Source: Dinghuibacter silviterrae (GTDB lineage Bacteria > Bacteroidota > Bacteroidia > Chitinophagales > Chitinophagaceae). Taken from it: 64,000 nt of DNA. Positions 33,601 through 41,311 of the stretch are shown in pieces (the first letter of the stretch is position 1; every line of letters starts with the position of its first letter). The DNA is taken from positions 496,001 through 560,000 of the forward strand of contig NZ_SODV01000001.1 of NCBI RefSeq assembly GCF_004366355.1, written 5' to 3'. A program made the position numbers and the translations under genes. The notes below the pieces were generated by a model. It was given only the letters and a program-made list of their open reading frames with translations. It made no database searches and was not told the DNA's origin.

Positions 33601-34113
33601 ATGCCTGTCATCCTTCCCGTCAAAGGCGTCGATCCCCATTGGGGCAATAATTGTTTTATCGCCCCCAACGCCACCATCGTCGGTGACGTCGTCATGGGGG
33701 ATGACTGTAGCGTCTGGTTCAATGCCGTCGTCCGCGGAGACGTCAACAGCATCCGCATAGGAAACCGGGTCAACATACAGGACGGGGCCGTCATCCATTG
33801 CACCTTTCAAAAAACCAAGACCCTCATCGGCCACAATGTGTCCATCGGCCACAATGCCATCGTCCATGGCTGCCGGGTCGACGACAACGTCCTGATCGGC
33901 ATGGGCGCCATCGTCATGGACGATGCCCATATCGGCAGCAATTCCATCATCGCCGCGGGAGCCGTGGTGCTGGAAGGCACCATCGTCGAAAAGGGGGTGA
34001 TCTACGGGGGCGTCCCTGCCAGGAAAATAAAAGACATACCCCAGGACCTTATCAGCGGCCAGATTGAAAGGATCGCGAAGAACTACCTGGAGTATGCGGG
34101 ATGGTTCAAATAA
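33601..34113 (+). CDS. Gamma-class carbonic anhydrase family protein
   Basis: About 170 residues, a left-handed beta-helix hexapeptide protein that works as a trimer with metal held between subunits. The typical motif DDCSVWFNAVVRGD near 30 and the metal histidines in HCTFQ, GHNVSIGHNAIVHG near 66-92 are visible. Family members include true carbonic anhydrases and acyltransferase-like PaaY proteins; activity is not certain. I chose ATG 33601 over a start 11 codons earlier, since it begins just before the conserved PVKGVDPHWG. Confidence 0.9.
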   Translation: MPVILPVKGVDPHWGNNCFIAPNATIVGDVVMGDDCSVWFNAVVRGDVNSIRIGNRVNIQDGAVIHCTFQKTKTLIGHNVSIGHNAIVHGCRVDDNVLIGMGAIVMDDAHIGSNSIIAAGAVVLEGTIVEKGVIYGGVPARKIKDIPQDLISGQIERIAKNYLEYAGWFK

Positions 34114-34118
34114 ATTTG
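34111..34118 (+). promoter_or_regulatory. -7 box for the small lipoprotein gene
   Basis: TAAATTTG, exact TAnnTTTG, overlapping the carbonic anhydrase stop codon and 32 nt before ATG 34151. It may give the small lipoprotein its own transcript. Confidence 0.35.
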
Positions 34119-34150
34119 TTATATTTAGAGCCTGATCCAATCCTTCCATC

Positions 34151-34306
34151 ATGAAAACCTTACGCCTCCTGACCATTCTTACCGCACTGACGGCTGCGCT
34201 CTACAGCTGTGCTCCCAGGTACGGCTGTCCCGCCAATTCGGTCGGCGCCGAAAACGCCGAGACCAAACACCAGTCCCGGATGAGTTCCAGCCTCCGCAAG
34301 TTCTAG
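34151..34306 (+). CDS. 51-residue lipoprotein
   Basis: A very short gene: signal peptide MKTLRLLTILTALTAALYS with lipobox LYSC, leaving a mature peptide of about 32 residues beginning CAPRYGCPANSVGAENA. The YGCP..VGAE pattern recalls tiny lipoproteins I have seen in other Bacteroidota, with no known function. It has a box TAAATTTG upstream and a C-rich, A-poor context before the ATG. Its stop overlaps the stop of the convergent rsgA by 4 nt (CTAG). The codon use fits its neighbours. Confidence 0.72.
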   Translation: MKTLRLLTILTALTAALYSCAPRYGCPANSVGAENAETKHQSRMSSSLRKF

Positions 34307-35229
34307 TATAATTTTTCCTGTAGCGACTCCAGAAGGTTTACATAGCTGACATAACGGTCTTCGGTGATCGTTCCCCGGATCACACCGGCTTTTACGGCGC
34401 AGCCCGGCTCTTCCAGGTGCAGACAGTTGTTAAACTGGCAATCCCCCAGGACAACCCTCATTTCCGGGAAGTAGTGGGACAGCTCCTGACGGGTCACGTC
34501 GATCAGCCCGAACTCCCGGACACCCGGGGTGTCGATGACGCGTCCCCCGCCGGGCAGGTCGAACATCTCCGCAAAAGTCGTGGTGTGCATCCCCTTCCCG
34601 CTCCAGTCGCTCACCTCCCCCGTACGCAACTGCATCCCGGGAAAAAGTGCGTTGACAAAGGAGGACTTGCCCACCCCGGAATGCCCGGAGAGCAGCGTTA
34701 TCTTATTTTTTAAGACATCCCTTATGGTGTCCATGCCCGTCCCCTCCTTTACGCTGGTCAGCAGCACCGGGTAGCCGATGCCGCTATACATATCCGACCA
34801 GGCCGCGAAATGTTCCATTTCCTTTGCCCGGTACACGTCTGCCTTGTTAAAGACCAGGCGGGCGGGTACGCCGTACATCTCTGCCGCGACCAGGAAGCGG
34901 TCGATAAAACCCTGGGACGTCCTGGGCTCCCGGAGGGTGGCAATCAGGAGCAACTGGTCCAGGTTGGACGCCACGATGTGGTGGTACCGTTTGTTGTGGG
35001 GCGACTGCCGGGTGATGTAATTGCGCCGGTCGTGGATGGCCGTGATAATGGCGGAGGACTCACCCTCGTTTTCCACTTCGAGGTCCACCACATCCCCCAC
35101 CGCCAGTGGGTTGGTAGAAGAGATGTCGTGGGTTTTGAACTTGCCTTTGGCCCTGGCATTCCAGGTTTGGCCATCCATGGTCTTTGCCTGGTACCAGACA
35201 CCCGTCGACTTATAGATCGTCGCCTCCAT
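34303..35229 (-). CDS. rsgA: Ribosome small-subunit-dependent GTPase RsgA
   Basis: About 308 residues; a late 30S assembly factor. N-terminal OB fold (residues 1-75), circularly permuted GTPase with G4 NKAD near 115, G1 GHSGVGKSS near 172 and G3 DTPG near 220, and the C-terminal zinc knuckle (CQFNNCLHLEEPGC near 260). It is the last gene of the moxR operon; its ATG overlaps the batA stop by one base (TGATG). A GTG one codon earlier is possible. It converges on the small lipoprotein gene. Confidence 0.95.
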   Translation of the reverse strand: MEATIYKSTGVWYQAKTMDGQTWNARAKGKFKTHDISSTNPLAVGDVVDLEVENEGESSAIITAIHDRRNYITRQSPHNKRYHHIVASNLDQLLLIATLREPRTSQGFIDRFLVAAEMYGVPARLVFNKADVYRAKEMEHFAAWSDMYSGIGYPVLLTSVKEGTGMDTIRDVLKNKITLLSGHSGVGKSSFVNALFPGMQLRTGEVSDWSGKGMHTTTFAEMFDLPGGGRVIDTPGVREFGLIDVTRQELSHYFPEMRVVLGDCQFNNCLHLEEPGCAVKAGVIRGTITEDRYVSYVNLLESLQEKLY

Positions 35230-36224
35230 CACGGGAATTTACGAAGAAGCGTATACCGGAGCAGCATGTCGATCAGCAGCAGCGCCATGGCTGCCAGGGC
35301 GAATGGCCAGTATTCTTCGATCGTCCGGGTATAGGTCGTCACCTCGACCTTTGACTTTTCGAGCGTGTCGATGCTTTTATAGATGCTGTCCAGGCCCGCG
35401 TTGTCCGTGGCCCGGTAATACTGCCCACCCGTAGACGACGCGATGTCCTTCAGGAGCTTTTCGTCAAGACCGGCCTTTTCCTGGGTGGTCTGGCCGTCCG
35501 GTCCGGGCATGGGGACATAGCCCTCTGTACCGATGCCGATGGTATACACTTTTATTCCCATCGCCTTGGCGATCTCCTTGGCGGTGATGGGATCGATCAG
35601 ACCGCTGTTGTTGACCCCGTCTGTCAACAGGATCACGATCTTGCTTTTCGAAGGGCTGTTTTTCAGGCGCTCCACGCTGGTGGCCAGACCCGACCCTATA
35701 GCCGTCCCGTCTTCCAGGAGACCCGGGCGGACGGCGTTGATCTGCCCAATAATCGCCGACCGGTCTGTCGTCAGCGGGCACATCGTAAAGCTTTCCCCCG
35801 AAAAGATAACCACGCCCATCCGGTCCGTGGGCCGGTGCTGGACAAAATCGATGGCTTCGCGTTTGGCGGCTTCTATGCGGTTGGGGGAGAAGTCTTCCGA
35901 CGTCATCGATCCGCTCACGTCTATACACAGGATAATGTCTATCCCTTCCCCCGTCACCTGTTGTTGGGTGTTGTGTATCTGCGGGCGGGCCAGGGCGACG
36001 ATCAGGAACGCCACCGCCAAAACACGGAGGACAAAAAGCACCTGGGCAAGGGCCGTTTTAAACGTGGATACGCCCTTGAAATGCCGGGTGGACGAGACCT
36101 GCAAGGTGGCCCTCAGCTTCCCCTTGCGCCCGATACGCCACCATATCATCAGGGGCAGGAGCGCCATCAGGGTGAAAACCCAGGGCCAGGCAAAGGTGAT
36201 ATGTTGCAGCCAGTAAAGGATCAC
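35229..36224 (-). CDS. batA: VWA-domain membrane protein BatA
   Basis: 331 residues. Two N-terminal membrane helices (about 10-28 and 58-80), a von Willebrand A domain with complete MIDAS (DVSGSMTSED near 95, LTTDRS near 155, LLTDGVNN near 200) and a C-terminal helix (YWPFALAAMALLLIDMLLR). Bat proteins are linked to aerotolerance and membrane-associated complexes in Bacteroides, but the mechanism is unclear. Overlaps the BatD-like gene upstream by 4 nt. The usual batB, TPR-protein and batD genes do not follow; rsgA does. Confidence 0.88.
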   Translation of the reverse strand: MILYWLQHITFAWPWVFTLMALLPLMIWWRIGRKGKLRATLQVSSTRHFKGVSTFKTALAQVLFVLRVLAVAFLIVALARPQIHNTQQQVTGEGIDIILCIDVSGSMTSEDFSPNRIEAAKREAIDFVQHRPTDRMGVVIFSGESFTMCPLTTDRSAIIGQINAVRPGLLEDGTAIGSGLATSVERLKNSPSKSKIVILLTDGVNNSGLIDPITAKEIAKAMGIKVYTIGIGTEGYVPMPGPDGQTTQEKAGLDEKLLKDIASSTGGQYYRATDNAGLDSIYKSIDTLEKSKVEVTTYTRTIEEYWPFALAAMALLLIDMLLRYTLLRKFP

Positions 36225-37117
36225 GACACAGGGGTGGTTTTGTGGAGAATATCGAGGGCCTTGCGTACCCGTTCTTTCGCCTGTTGGTGGAGGTCGTTCC
36301 CCGGGTAGAAACGCGCGAACTTCACGGCGTCCTCCAGCCGGAGGGTTTCGGCAATGGCGGAACGCTCCCCGGGATCCGTTACCGTGTCCTGGAGGTGGGT
36401 CAGCAGGTCCGTCGTCGTAAACTGGGACGTTTTCCAGCCGAAGTTCCGGGACAGGAACCGCTTCAGGATGGCGTCCAGCCGCGTATAGTAAGGTTTGACA
36501 TCGGCCGTGGCCACCGGAAGCGCAAGGTCCTCCAACGCCTTGACCGCTTCCTCGAAGGGCGGATCAAGGGGCGCGGCCCTTTTCCCGGTTGTTATCTCAT
36601 GCCTGGATCTAAGGGTGCGCACCAACAGGACGATCAACACGGCCAGGACGATGGCGGAGACGCCTATGATCCACCAGGGTATGCTGAATTTGACGGGTAC
36701 GATGTCCTTTATGTCCCGCAGTTGATCGTTGGGTTTCATGGGTATAAAACCCACGTCCACCCCCAGGCTGTCCGTAACGATGTCTGTGCCCGCCAGCTCG
36801 AAGGCGGGTATTTCCCAATGTCCGCTGTCAAAGCTCGTCAGGGTCACCACCTGTTGGAGTTGCAACAGGTCCTTGTCGGCCACCGTATCGATCTTGCTGC
36901 GCGTGAGGACCTCGAAATGCGGCAGGGAGTCCGGGATCGTCACAAACACCGGGTGACCCGGCGTGGAACGGACGGTAAGGGTCAACCGGATCGGTTCCCC
37001 GATCAGGATGGCTTGTCTGTCGGCCGAGACGTCGGCCGACAGCCCTGTGGGAACGGATTGTGCCCCGGCCTTCAACGCCAGGACCAACAGTCCTATGTAC
37101 AATAACGCTTTTTTCAT
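36221..37117 (-). CDS. BatD-like membrane protein
   Basis: About 298 residues with signal peptide (MKKALLYIGLLVLALKAGAQ), an N-terminal Ig-like BatD segment (about 22-140, ILIGEPIRLTLTV), one membrane helix (PWWIIGVSAIVLAVLIVLLV near 155) and a cytoplasmic helical domain (about 190-298). It is shorter than full BatD. I place the start at ATG 37115-37117, overlapping the DUF58 stop by 4 nt; the longer frame upstream is a shadow of the DUF58 gene. Probably a partner of BatA and the DUF58 protein in one membrane complex. Confidence 0.78.
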   Translation of the reverse strand: MKKALLYIGLLVLALKAGAQSVPTGLSADVSADRQAILIGEPIRLTLTVRSTPGHPVFVTIPDSLPHFEVLTRSKIDTVADKDLLQLQQVVTLTSFDSGHWEIPAFELAGTDIVTDSLGVDVGFIPMKPNDQLRDIKDIVPVKFSIPWWIIGVSAIVLAVLIVLLVRTLRSRHEITTGKRAAPLDPPFEEAVKALEDLALPVATADVKPYYTRLDAILKRFLSRNFGWKTSQFTTTDLLTHLQDTVTDPGERSAIAETLRLEDAVKFARFYPGNDLHQQAKERVRKALDILHKTTPVS

Positions 37118-37989
37118 CGGCGGTTCCTGTGGGCGAAGAACTTTTGCAGCACCTTCACATAGTCCTCCCCTGTTCCGATATGGAGAAGGTCCGAACCTGC
37201 CCTTAGAAATATCTGCTTGCATTCGTCGTTATAGCGGTGAAACTGTTCTTCGTATTCCTTTCGCACGAAAGGGCTGGATGTGTCTACATAAGCAACCGAT
37301 CCGGTCTCCGCGTCCTCCACCTCCAAAAGGCCGACGTCCGGAAGGATCATATCCATCCGGTCATACGCCTTGATCCCGATCAGGTCGTGCTTGCTCGACG
37401 CCACCCTCAGGGCGTCCTCATACGATTCATCCAGGAAGTCGCTCAACAGAAAGGCGATGCTTTTCTGCTTGCAACTGTTGTTGAGGTAGCGGACCGCTTC
37501 CGTAATCCGTGTCCCCTTCCGCTGGGGCGAGGCCGTCAACATTTCCCGGACGATGTACAAAGCGTGCTGTCTGCCCTTGCGGGGGGGAACATACTTCTCC
37601 ACCTTATCGGAGAAAAAAATGACGCCCACCTTGTCGTTGTTATTGATGGCGCTGAAGGTAAGGACTGCAGCCACTTCCGTGATAACGTCCTTTTTCCGCT
37701 GGGCGTGCGTACCAAAAAGGGCGCTGGAGCTTACATCCACCAGGAGAAGGACCGTCAGTTCCCGTTCTTCCTCGAAAACCTTGCTAAAGGGGTGGGAAAA
37801 ACGGGCCGAGACGTTCCAATCGATAAACCGGATGTCGTCCCCGGGCTGGTATTCCCTGACTTCCTTAAAGCTCATACCCCGCCCCTTGAAGGCGGAATGG
37901 TATTCGCCCTTAAACAGGTCATTGGAGAGCTTTCTACTCTTGATCTCCAGTTCCCGCACCTTTCTGATGATGTCGGCCGTGGTCATCAT
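37114..37989 (-). CDS. DUF58 protein (VWA-like)
   Basis: 291 residues, soluble. The DUF58 core PGDDIRFIDWNVSARF near 48 and a VWA-like fold with LLLVDVSSS near 80 and AFLLSDFLDESY near 170 are visible. DUF58 proteins always accompany MoxR ATPases, which are thought to remodel VWA proteins. It overlaps the moxR gene by ATGA (37986-37989) and the BatD-like gene by 4 nt. Confidence 0.92.
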   Translation of the reverse strand: MMTTADIIRKVRELEIKSRKLSNDLFKGEYHSAFKGRGMSFKEVREYQPGDDIRFIDWNVSARFSHPFSKVFEEERELTVLLLVDVSSSALFGTHAQRKKDVITEVAAVLTFSAINNNDKVGVIFFSDKVEKYVPPRKGRQHALYIVREMLTASPQRKGTRITEAVRYLNNSCKQKSIAFLLSDFLDESYEDALRVASSKHDLIGIKAYDRMDMILPDVGLLEVEDAETGSVAYVDTSSPFVRKEYEEQFHRYNDECKQIFLRAGSDLLHIGTGEDYVKVLQKFFAHRNRR

Positions 37990-38987
37990 GGTACATTCAC
38001 CACCTTCAGTACGTCGTCAATGATATTGGTCACATTTACGCCTTCCGCTTCTGCCTCGTAGGTCAGCCCCAGGCGGTGCCGGAGCACGTCATGGGCGATC
38101 GTCCGTATGTCTTCCGGGATCACGTAAGCCCTGCCCGCCAGGAAGGCCACCGCCTTCGACGCCAGCGCCAGGTTGATCGACGCACGGGGAGATCCCCCGT
38201 AGGCGATCAGGGACTTCAGTTTTTCCAGCTTGTACTGCTCCGGAAAACGCGTGGCAAAAACAATATCAAGGATGTAGTTTTCTATTTTCTCATCCATATA
38301 TACCTGGCGCACCAGGTCGCGGGCCTTCAGGATTTCCTGGACAGAGATCACGGGCTGGACCTGCTGGGAAGAGATTCCCTGTACGTTCTGACGGATGATG
38401 CGTTGCTCCTCTTCCTTTTTGGGATAACCGACGACCACTTTTAGCATAAACCGGTCCACCTGGGCTTCGGGGAGCGGATAGGTTCCCTCCTGTTCGATGG
38501 GGTTCTGGGTCGCCATGACCAGGAACGGTTCTTCCAGCCGGTAGCTTGTATCCCCAATGGTCACCTGTCTTTCCTGCATGGCCTCCAGAAGCGCGCTTTG
38601 CACCTTGGCCGGAGCCCGGTTGATTTCGTCTGCCAGGATAAAATGGGCGAAGATGGGGCCCTTTCTGACCACAAATTCATTTTTTTGCTGGTGGTAGATC
38701 ATCGTGCCCAGCACATCCGCCGGCAAAAGGTCGGGCGTAAACTGGATACGGCTGAAGGCCGCATTGACCGACTGGGAAAGGGACTTGATGGAAAGCGTCT
38801 TGGCCAGACCCGGCACACCCTCCAAAAGGATGTGTCCGTTACTCAGCAGGCCAATGAGCAAACGATCGATCATGTATGTCTGCCCAACGATCACCTTGTT
38901 GATCTCCGTACGGACCCGGTCTATAAAGACCCCGGCCGCCTGGATCTTCTCATTTACAAGCCGAATATCTTCAGCGGTTTGGATCAT
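37986..38987 (-). CDS. MoxR-family AAA+ ATPase
   Basis: 333 residues. Walker A GVPGLAKT near 58, Walker B LADEINRAPAKVQSALLEAM near 115, sensor region MATQNPIEQEGTYPLPEAQ near 148 and a lid domain with arginine finger region PRASINL. It is the chaperone-like ATPase that activates the VWA partners downstream. First gene of moxR-DUF58-batD-like-batA-rsgA; all joints overlap, so the set is a single translational unit. No exact TAnnTTTG box is seen in the 90 nt before the start. Confidence 0.95.
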   Translation of the reverse strand: MIQTAEDIRLVNEKIQAAGVFIDRVRTEINKVIVGQTYMIDRLLIGLLSNGHILLEGVPGLAKTLSIKSLSQSVNAAFSRIQFTPDLLPADVLGTMIYHQQKNEFVVRKGPIFAHFILADEINRAPAKVQSALLEAMQERQVTIGDTSYRLEEPFLVMATQNPIEQEGTYPLPEAQVDRFMLKVVVGYPKKEEEQRIIRQNVQGISSQQVQPVISVQEILKARDLVRQVYMDEKIENYILDIVFATRFPEQYKLEKLKSLIAYGGSPRASINLALASKAVAFLAGRAYVIPEDIRTIAHDVLRHRLGLTYEAEAEGVNVTNIIDDVLKVVNVP

Positions 38988-39065
38988 GGATTTTCCATTT
39001 TAAGACCCCAATATTAGGAAATAATGCGTTCCGCTTCGCCCTCACCAGATTTTAACGTTTTTGAT

Positions 39066-39073
39066 TAGGTTTG
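39066..39073 (+). promoter_or_regulatory. -7 box immediately before a start codon
   Basis: TAGGTTTG, exact TAnnTTTG, only four bases before ATG 39078. Transcription would begin at the start codon itself, giving a leaderless mRNA. Confidence 0.45.
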
Positions 39074-39077
39074 TGGC

Positions 39078-39410
39078 ATGAGTGAGACCCTTGAAGAACG
39101 CTGGGCGGAACTGGAAGCCCAACTCGTGGAACGTTTTGGAAAAAAACCCGACCTGAACGCCATCCTCATGCTGATCGGCATCCAGGAATCTGGTCAGCAT
39201 AAACAGGAATATACAAAGGAGGAAAAACAAGACCTGATGCATGTGGCCGTTTGTCACCTCCTTTCCGGCAGCGGGTACTACACACTGGAGCGGTTGGACG
39301 AGGACGGCTGGCCTCATTATGCACAATTAAAACCCCTCCCTGCTCTTTCCCTCCGGGATCAGGAAAATTTTATAAAAGACCACGTCCTTTTGTATTTTGA
39401 CCAACTATGA
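39078..39410 (+). CDS. Conserved hypothetical protein
   Basis: 110 residues, small and soluble, acidic, mostly helical (ETLEERWAELEAQLVERFGKKPDLNAILMLIGIQESG). A conserved-looking segment DLMHVAVCHLLSGSGYYTLERLDEDGWPHYAQLKPLP includes His, Cys and Tyr but no known catalytic pattern. To my knowledge similar proteins occur widely in Bacteroidota beside a cyclophilin, without a function. It overlaps the cyclophilin gene by 4 nt and is the first gene of its operon, preceded by a box four bases before the ATG. Confidence 0.82.
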   Translation: MSETLEERWAELEAQLVERFGKKPDLNAILMLIGIQESGQHKQEYTKEEKQDLMHVAVCHLLSGSGYYTLERLDEDGWPHYAQLKPLPALSLRDQENFIKDHVLLYFDQL

Positions 39411-40063
39411 GATCGCTTTTCCTCTGTCTTTTGTTCATTCCCGTCGCTCTTTTTGCCCGCCCCAAGCGGGTAAAGATTACGACCACCGCCGGTGTCATCG
39501 TCGTCGAATTATACGACCAGACCCCCAAACACCGTGACAACTTCCTGAAGCTTGTCCGGAAACACGTATACGATAGTGCGCTTTTTCACCGTGTCATCCC
39601 CCATTTTATGATACAGGGTGGGGATCCCACCAGCAAACACGCCGCTCCCGGGACACTGCTCGGTAATGGGGACGTCGGCTATACGATCCCTGCCGAGTTC
39701 GATACCGCCTTTTTCCATGTCCGGGGAACGCTCGCCGCCGCCAGGGACGACAATCCCGCCAAGGCCAGCAGCGGCTGCCAGTTCTATATTGTGCAGGGGA
39801 AAAAATATACCGATGCGGAACTCGATGCCCTGGAAAAAGGCCGCATGCATGGTCAGCAAATCCCCTGGTCTCACCGGCAGGTATACAAGACCGAAGGCGG
39901 CACCCCCTGGCTCGACAGGAACTATACCGTCTTTGGAAGGGTCGTTTCCGGCATGGACGTCGTCGACAATATCGCTTCTGTAAAAACGGACGGAAACAAC
40001 CGCCCCGTCAGCGATGTACGCATTCTGAAGATGCGCGTCATCAGAAAATTTTTATTTTTCTGA
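39407..40063 (+). CDS. Cyclophilin-type peptidyl-prolyl cis-trans isomerase, exported
   Basis: 218 residues with a signal peptide (MRSLFLCLLFIPVALFA). The cyclophilin core is intact: FHRVIPHFMIQGGDP near 65 with catalytic Arg, FHVRGTLAAARDDNPAKASSGCQFYI near 103 and the TVFGRVVSGMDVVDNI segment near 178. It should assist proline isomerisation in the periplasm. An insertion of about 30 residues (KYTDAELDALEKGRMHGQQ onward) is usual for Bacteroidota members. Overlaps the preceding hypothetical gene by 4 nt, and gcvH follows 43 nt downstream. Confidence 0.95.
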   Translation: MRSLFLCLLFIPVALFARPKRVKITTTAGVIVVELYDQTPKHRDNFLKLVRKHVYDSALFHRVIPHFMIQGGDPTSKHAAPGTLLGNGDVGYTIPAEFDTAFFHVRGTLAAARDDNPAKASSGCQFYIVQGKKYTDAELDALEKGRMHGQQIPWSHRQVYKTEGGTPWLDRNYTVFGRVVSGMDVVDNIASVKTDGNNRPVSDVRILKMRVIRKFLFF

Positions 40064-40105
40064 TTGCGCCAAAATAGCCACCTTAGCGTTTCCTAAAAGC
40101 ATTAC

Positions 40106-40483
40106 ATGCAATTCCCTGAAAATCTCCGCTACACAAAGGACCATGAATGGATTCGCCTGGAAGGCAACATTGCGACCATCGGCATCACCGAATTCGCCCA
40201 AAGCGAACTGGGAGACATCGTATACGTGGAGATCGAGACCAAGGGTGAAGCCCTGGGCGCCGAAGCCATTTTCGGCACCGTCGAGGCTGTAAAAACCGTC
40301 AGCGACCTCTTCCTGCCCGTGGCCGGAACCATCACCGAAGTCAATCCTGCCCTCGAAGCCCAACCGGAGCTTGTCAACAACGACCCGTACGGCGACGGCT
40401 GGATGATTAAGATGACCGTGAACAATCCGGCGGACGTCGATGGCCTTTTGAGCGCAGACGCCTACAAGAACCTGGTTGGTTAA
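40106..40483 (+). CDS. gcvH: Glycine cleavage system H protein
   Basis: 125 residues, the lipoyl carrier that shuttles the aminomethyl group between the P, T and L proteins. The lipoylated lysine lies in [14 protein letters not shown] near residue 62. The N-terminus ([18 protein letters not shown]) and C-terminus are complete. gcvP and gcvT are not in the window. A vanZ gene follows after three bases, an arrangement I know from other Bacteroidota. Confidence 0.97.
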   Translation: MQFPENLRYTKDHEWIRLEGNIATIGITEFAQSELGDIVYVEIETKGEALGAEAIFGTVEAVKTVSDLFLPVAGTITEVNPALEAQPELVNNDPYGDGWMIKMTVNNPADVDGLLSADAYKNLVG

Positions 40484-40486
40484 TTT

Positions 40487-40900
40487 ATGCTTTTTCGACT
40501 TCTGAAGCGTAGCTACTGGCCCGCCATCGTTTGGCTCGCCATCATTTTTATTTTGCTGGTGCTGCCCTCCAGGGACGTCCAGGCGCCCCATGCCTGGTCT
40601 GCCTTTTTAGGCCGTATTCACGCCGATAAGATCGTCCATTTCACTTTGTTCGGCGTTCTCGTAGGACTCTGGACCATCCCTTATGCCAGCCGGCACAGCC
40701 CGGCGGCCAATACCCGCTTTTTCTTGACGATCTGTATTTCGGCCTGTGCATTCGGCGCCTTTATGGAATGGGTACAGCTCCGTTTTACCGATCGCGACTA
40801 CGAAAACGGGGACATCGTGGCCGATTCCCTTGGGGCGATCACCGGGATGATCATCAGTATGCTCTGGGTGCGTCGTCAGCGGCGGGTGGGGAAGTTATAA
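40487..40900 (+). CDS. VanZ-family membrane protein
   Basis: 137 residues with four membrane helices and the VanZ core DKIVHFTLFGVLVGLWTIPY near 45 and EWVQLRFTDRDYENGDIVADSLGAITGM near 90. VanZ confers mild teicoplanin resistance in enterococci, but most homologues have no proven role; an envelope function is plausible. It follows gcvH by three bases and is the last gene before the 411-nt convergent gap. Confidence 0.9.
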   Translation: MLFRLLKRSYWPAIVWLAIIFILLVLPSRDVQAPHAWSAFLGRIHADKIVHFTLFGVLVGLWTIPYASRHSPAANTRFFLTICISACAFGAFMEWVQLRFTDRDYENGDIVADSLGAITGMIISMLWVRRQRRVGKL

Positions 40901-40935
40901 GCGGCTTTGCGCGCGCAGCGCGGTGGGTGGGGGGC

Positions 40936-40964
40936 AAAAGAAAAGCCCCTGTGGAAACAGGGGC
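40936..40964 (-). terminator. Leftward intrinsic terminator of the candidate small RNA
   Basis: An 8-bp stem (40945-40952 with 40957-40964) with a four-base loop, followed leftward by TTTTCTTTT. The T-tract exists only for leftward transcription, so it does not serve vanZ. Confidence 0.7.
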
Positions 40965-41116
40965 CGCTTCACCAAAACTAACTGCTTATGAGAAAATTGA
41001 CTGCTTGCTTGTTTAATATCTAGATCCAAATCTGAAGCCAAAGTTTAAAAATCCAATGTTAAGAAAAGCCTAATCTCATTTATCTTTCAACGCTTCAGAT
41101 CTAAATAGCTAAATCC
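40936..41116 (-). ncRNA. Candidate small RNA (about 180 nt) between prfA and vanZ
   Basis: This 411-nt gap between convergent genes contains a leftward transcription unit that is not prfA. A terminator of prfA lies at 41260-41290. Leftward of it is an exact -7 box (TACCTTTG, 41123-41130), then about 180 nt of AT-rich sequence, then a second strong leftward terminator at 40936-40964. The predicted RNA contains ATCTGAAGC early and GCTTCAGAT later, a 9-bp long-range pairing that could extend through TAGATC/GATCTA. No open frame of note lies on that strand. Size and structure could fit a 6S-like RNA, but I cannot show it. Confidence 0.5.
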
Positions 41117-41122
41117 TTTATG

Positions 41123-41130
41123 CAAAGGTA
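41123..41130 (-). promoter_or_regulatory. -7 box for the candidate small RNA
   Basis: Minus-strand TACCTTTG, exact TAnnTTTG. A -33 TTG at standard spacing is not visible; a TTG lies only 9 nt upstream. Confidence 0.4.
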
Positions 41131-41259
41131 ATACGTTTTCAATCCGGAGGTGTAAAAGTTTTGTTATAGAATACCTTCCGGACAGCTAATTTAACAATGA
41201 GCCAAACCAAAAGAGCTTTCTCTCTTAAGATACGCAATATTTTCCACAAATGAAAGCAC

Positions 41260-41290
41260 AAAAAAAGCCCCATGATACAGGGCTTTTTTT
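41260..41290. terminator. Terminator at the 3-prime end of prfA
   Basis: GCCC (41267-41270) pairs with GGGC (41280-41283), extended by seven A on the left and seven T on the right. It lies 22 nt beyond the prfA stop and can act in both directions. Confidence 0.75.
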
Positions 41291-41311
41291 AATTATATGA
41301 TTATTAAGCTA

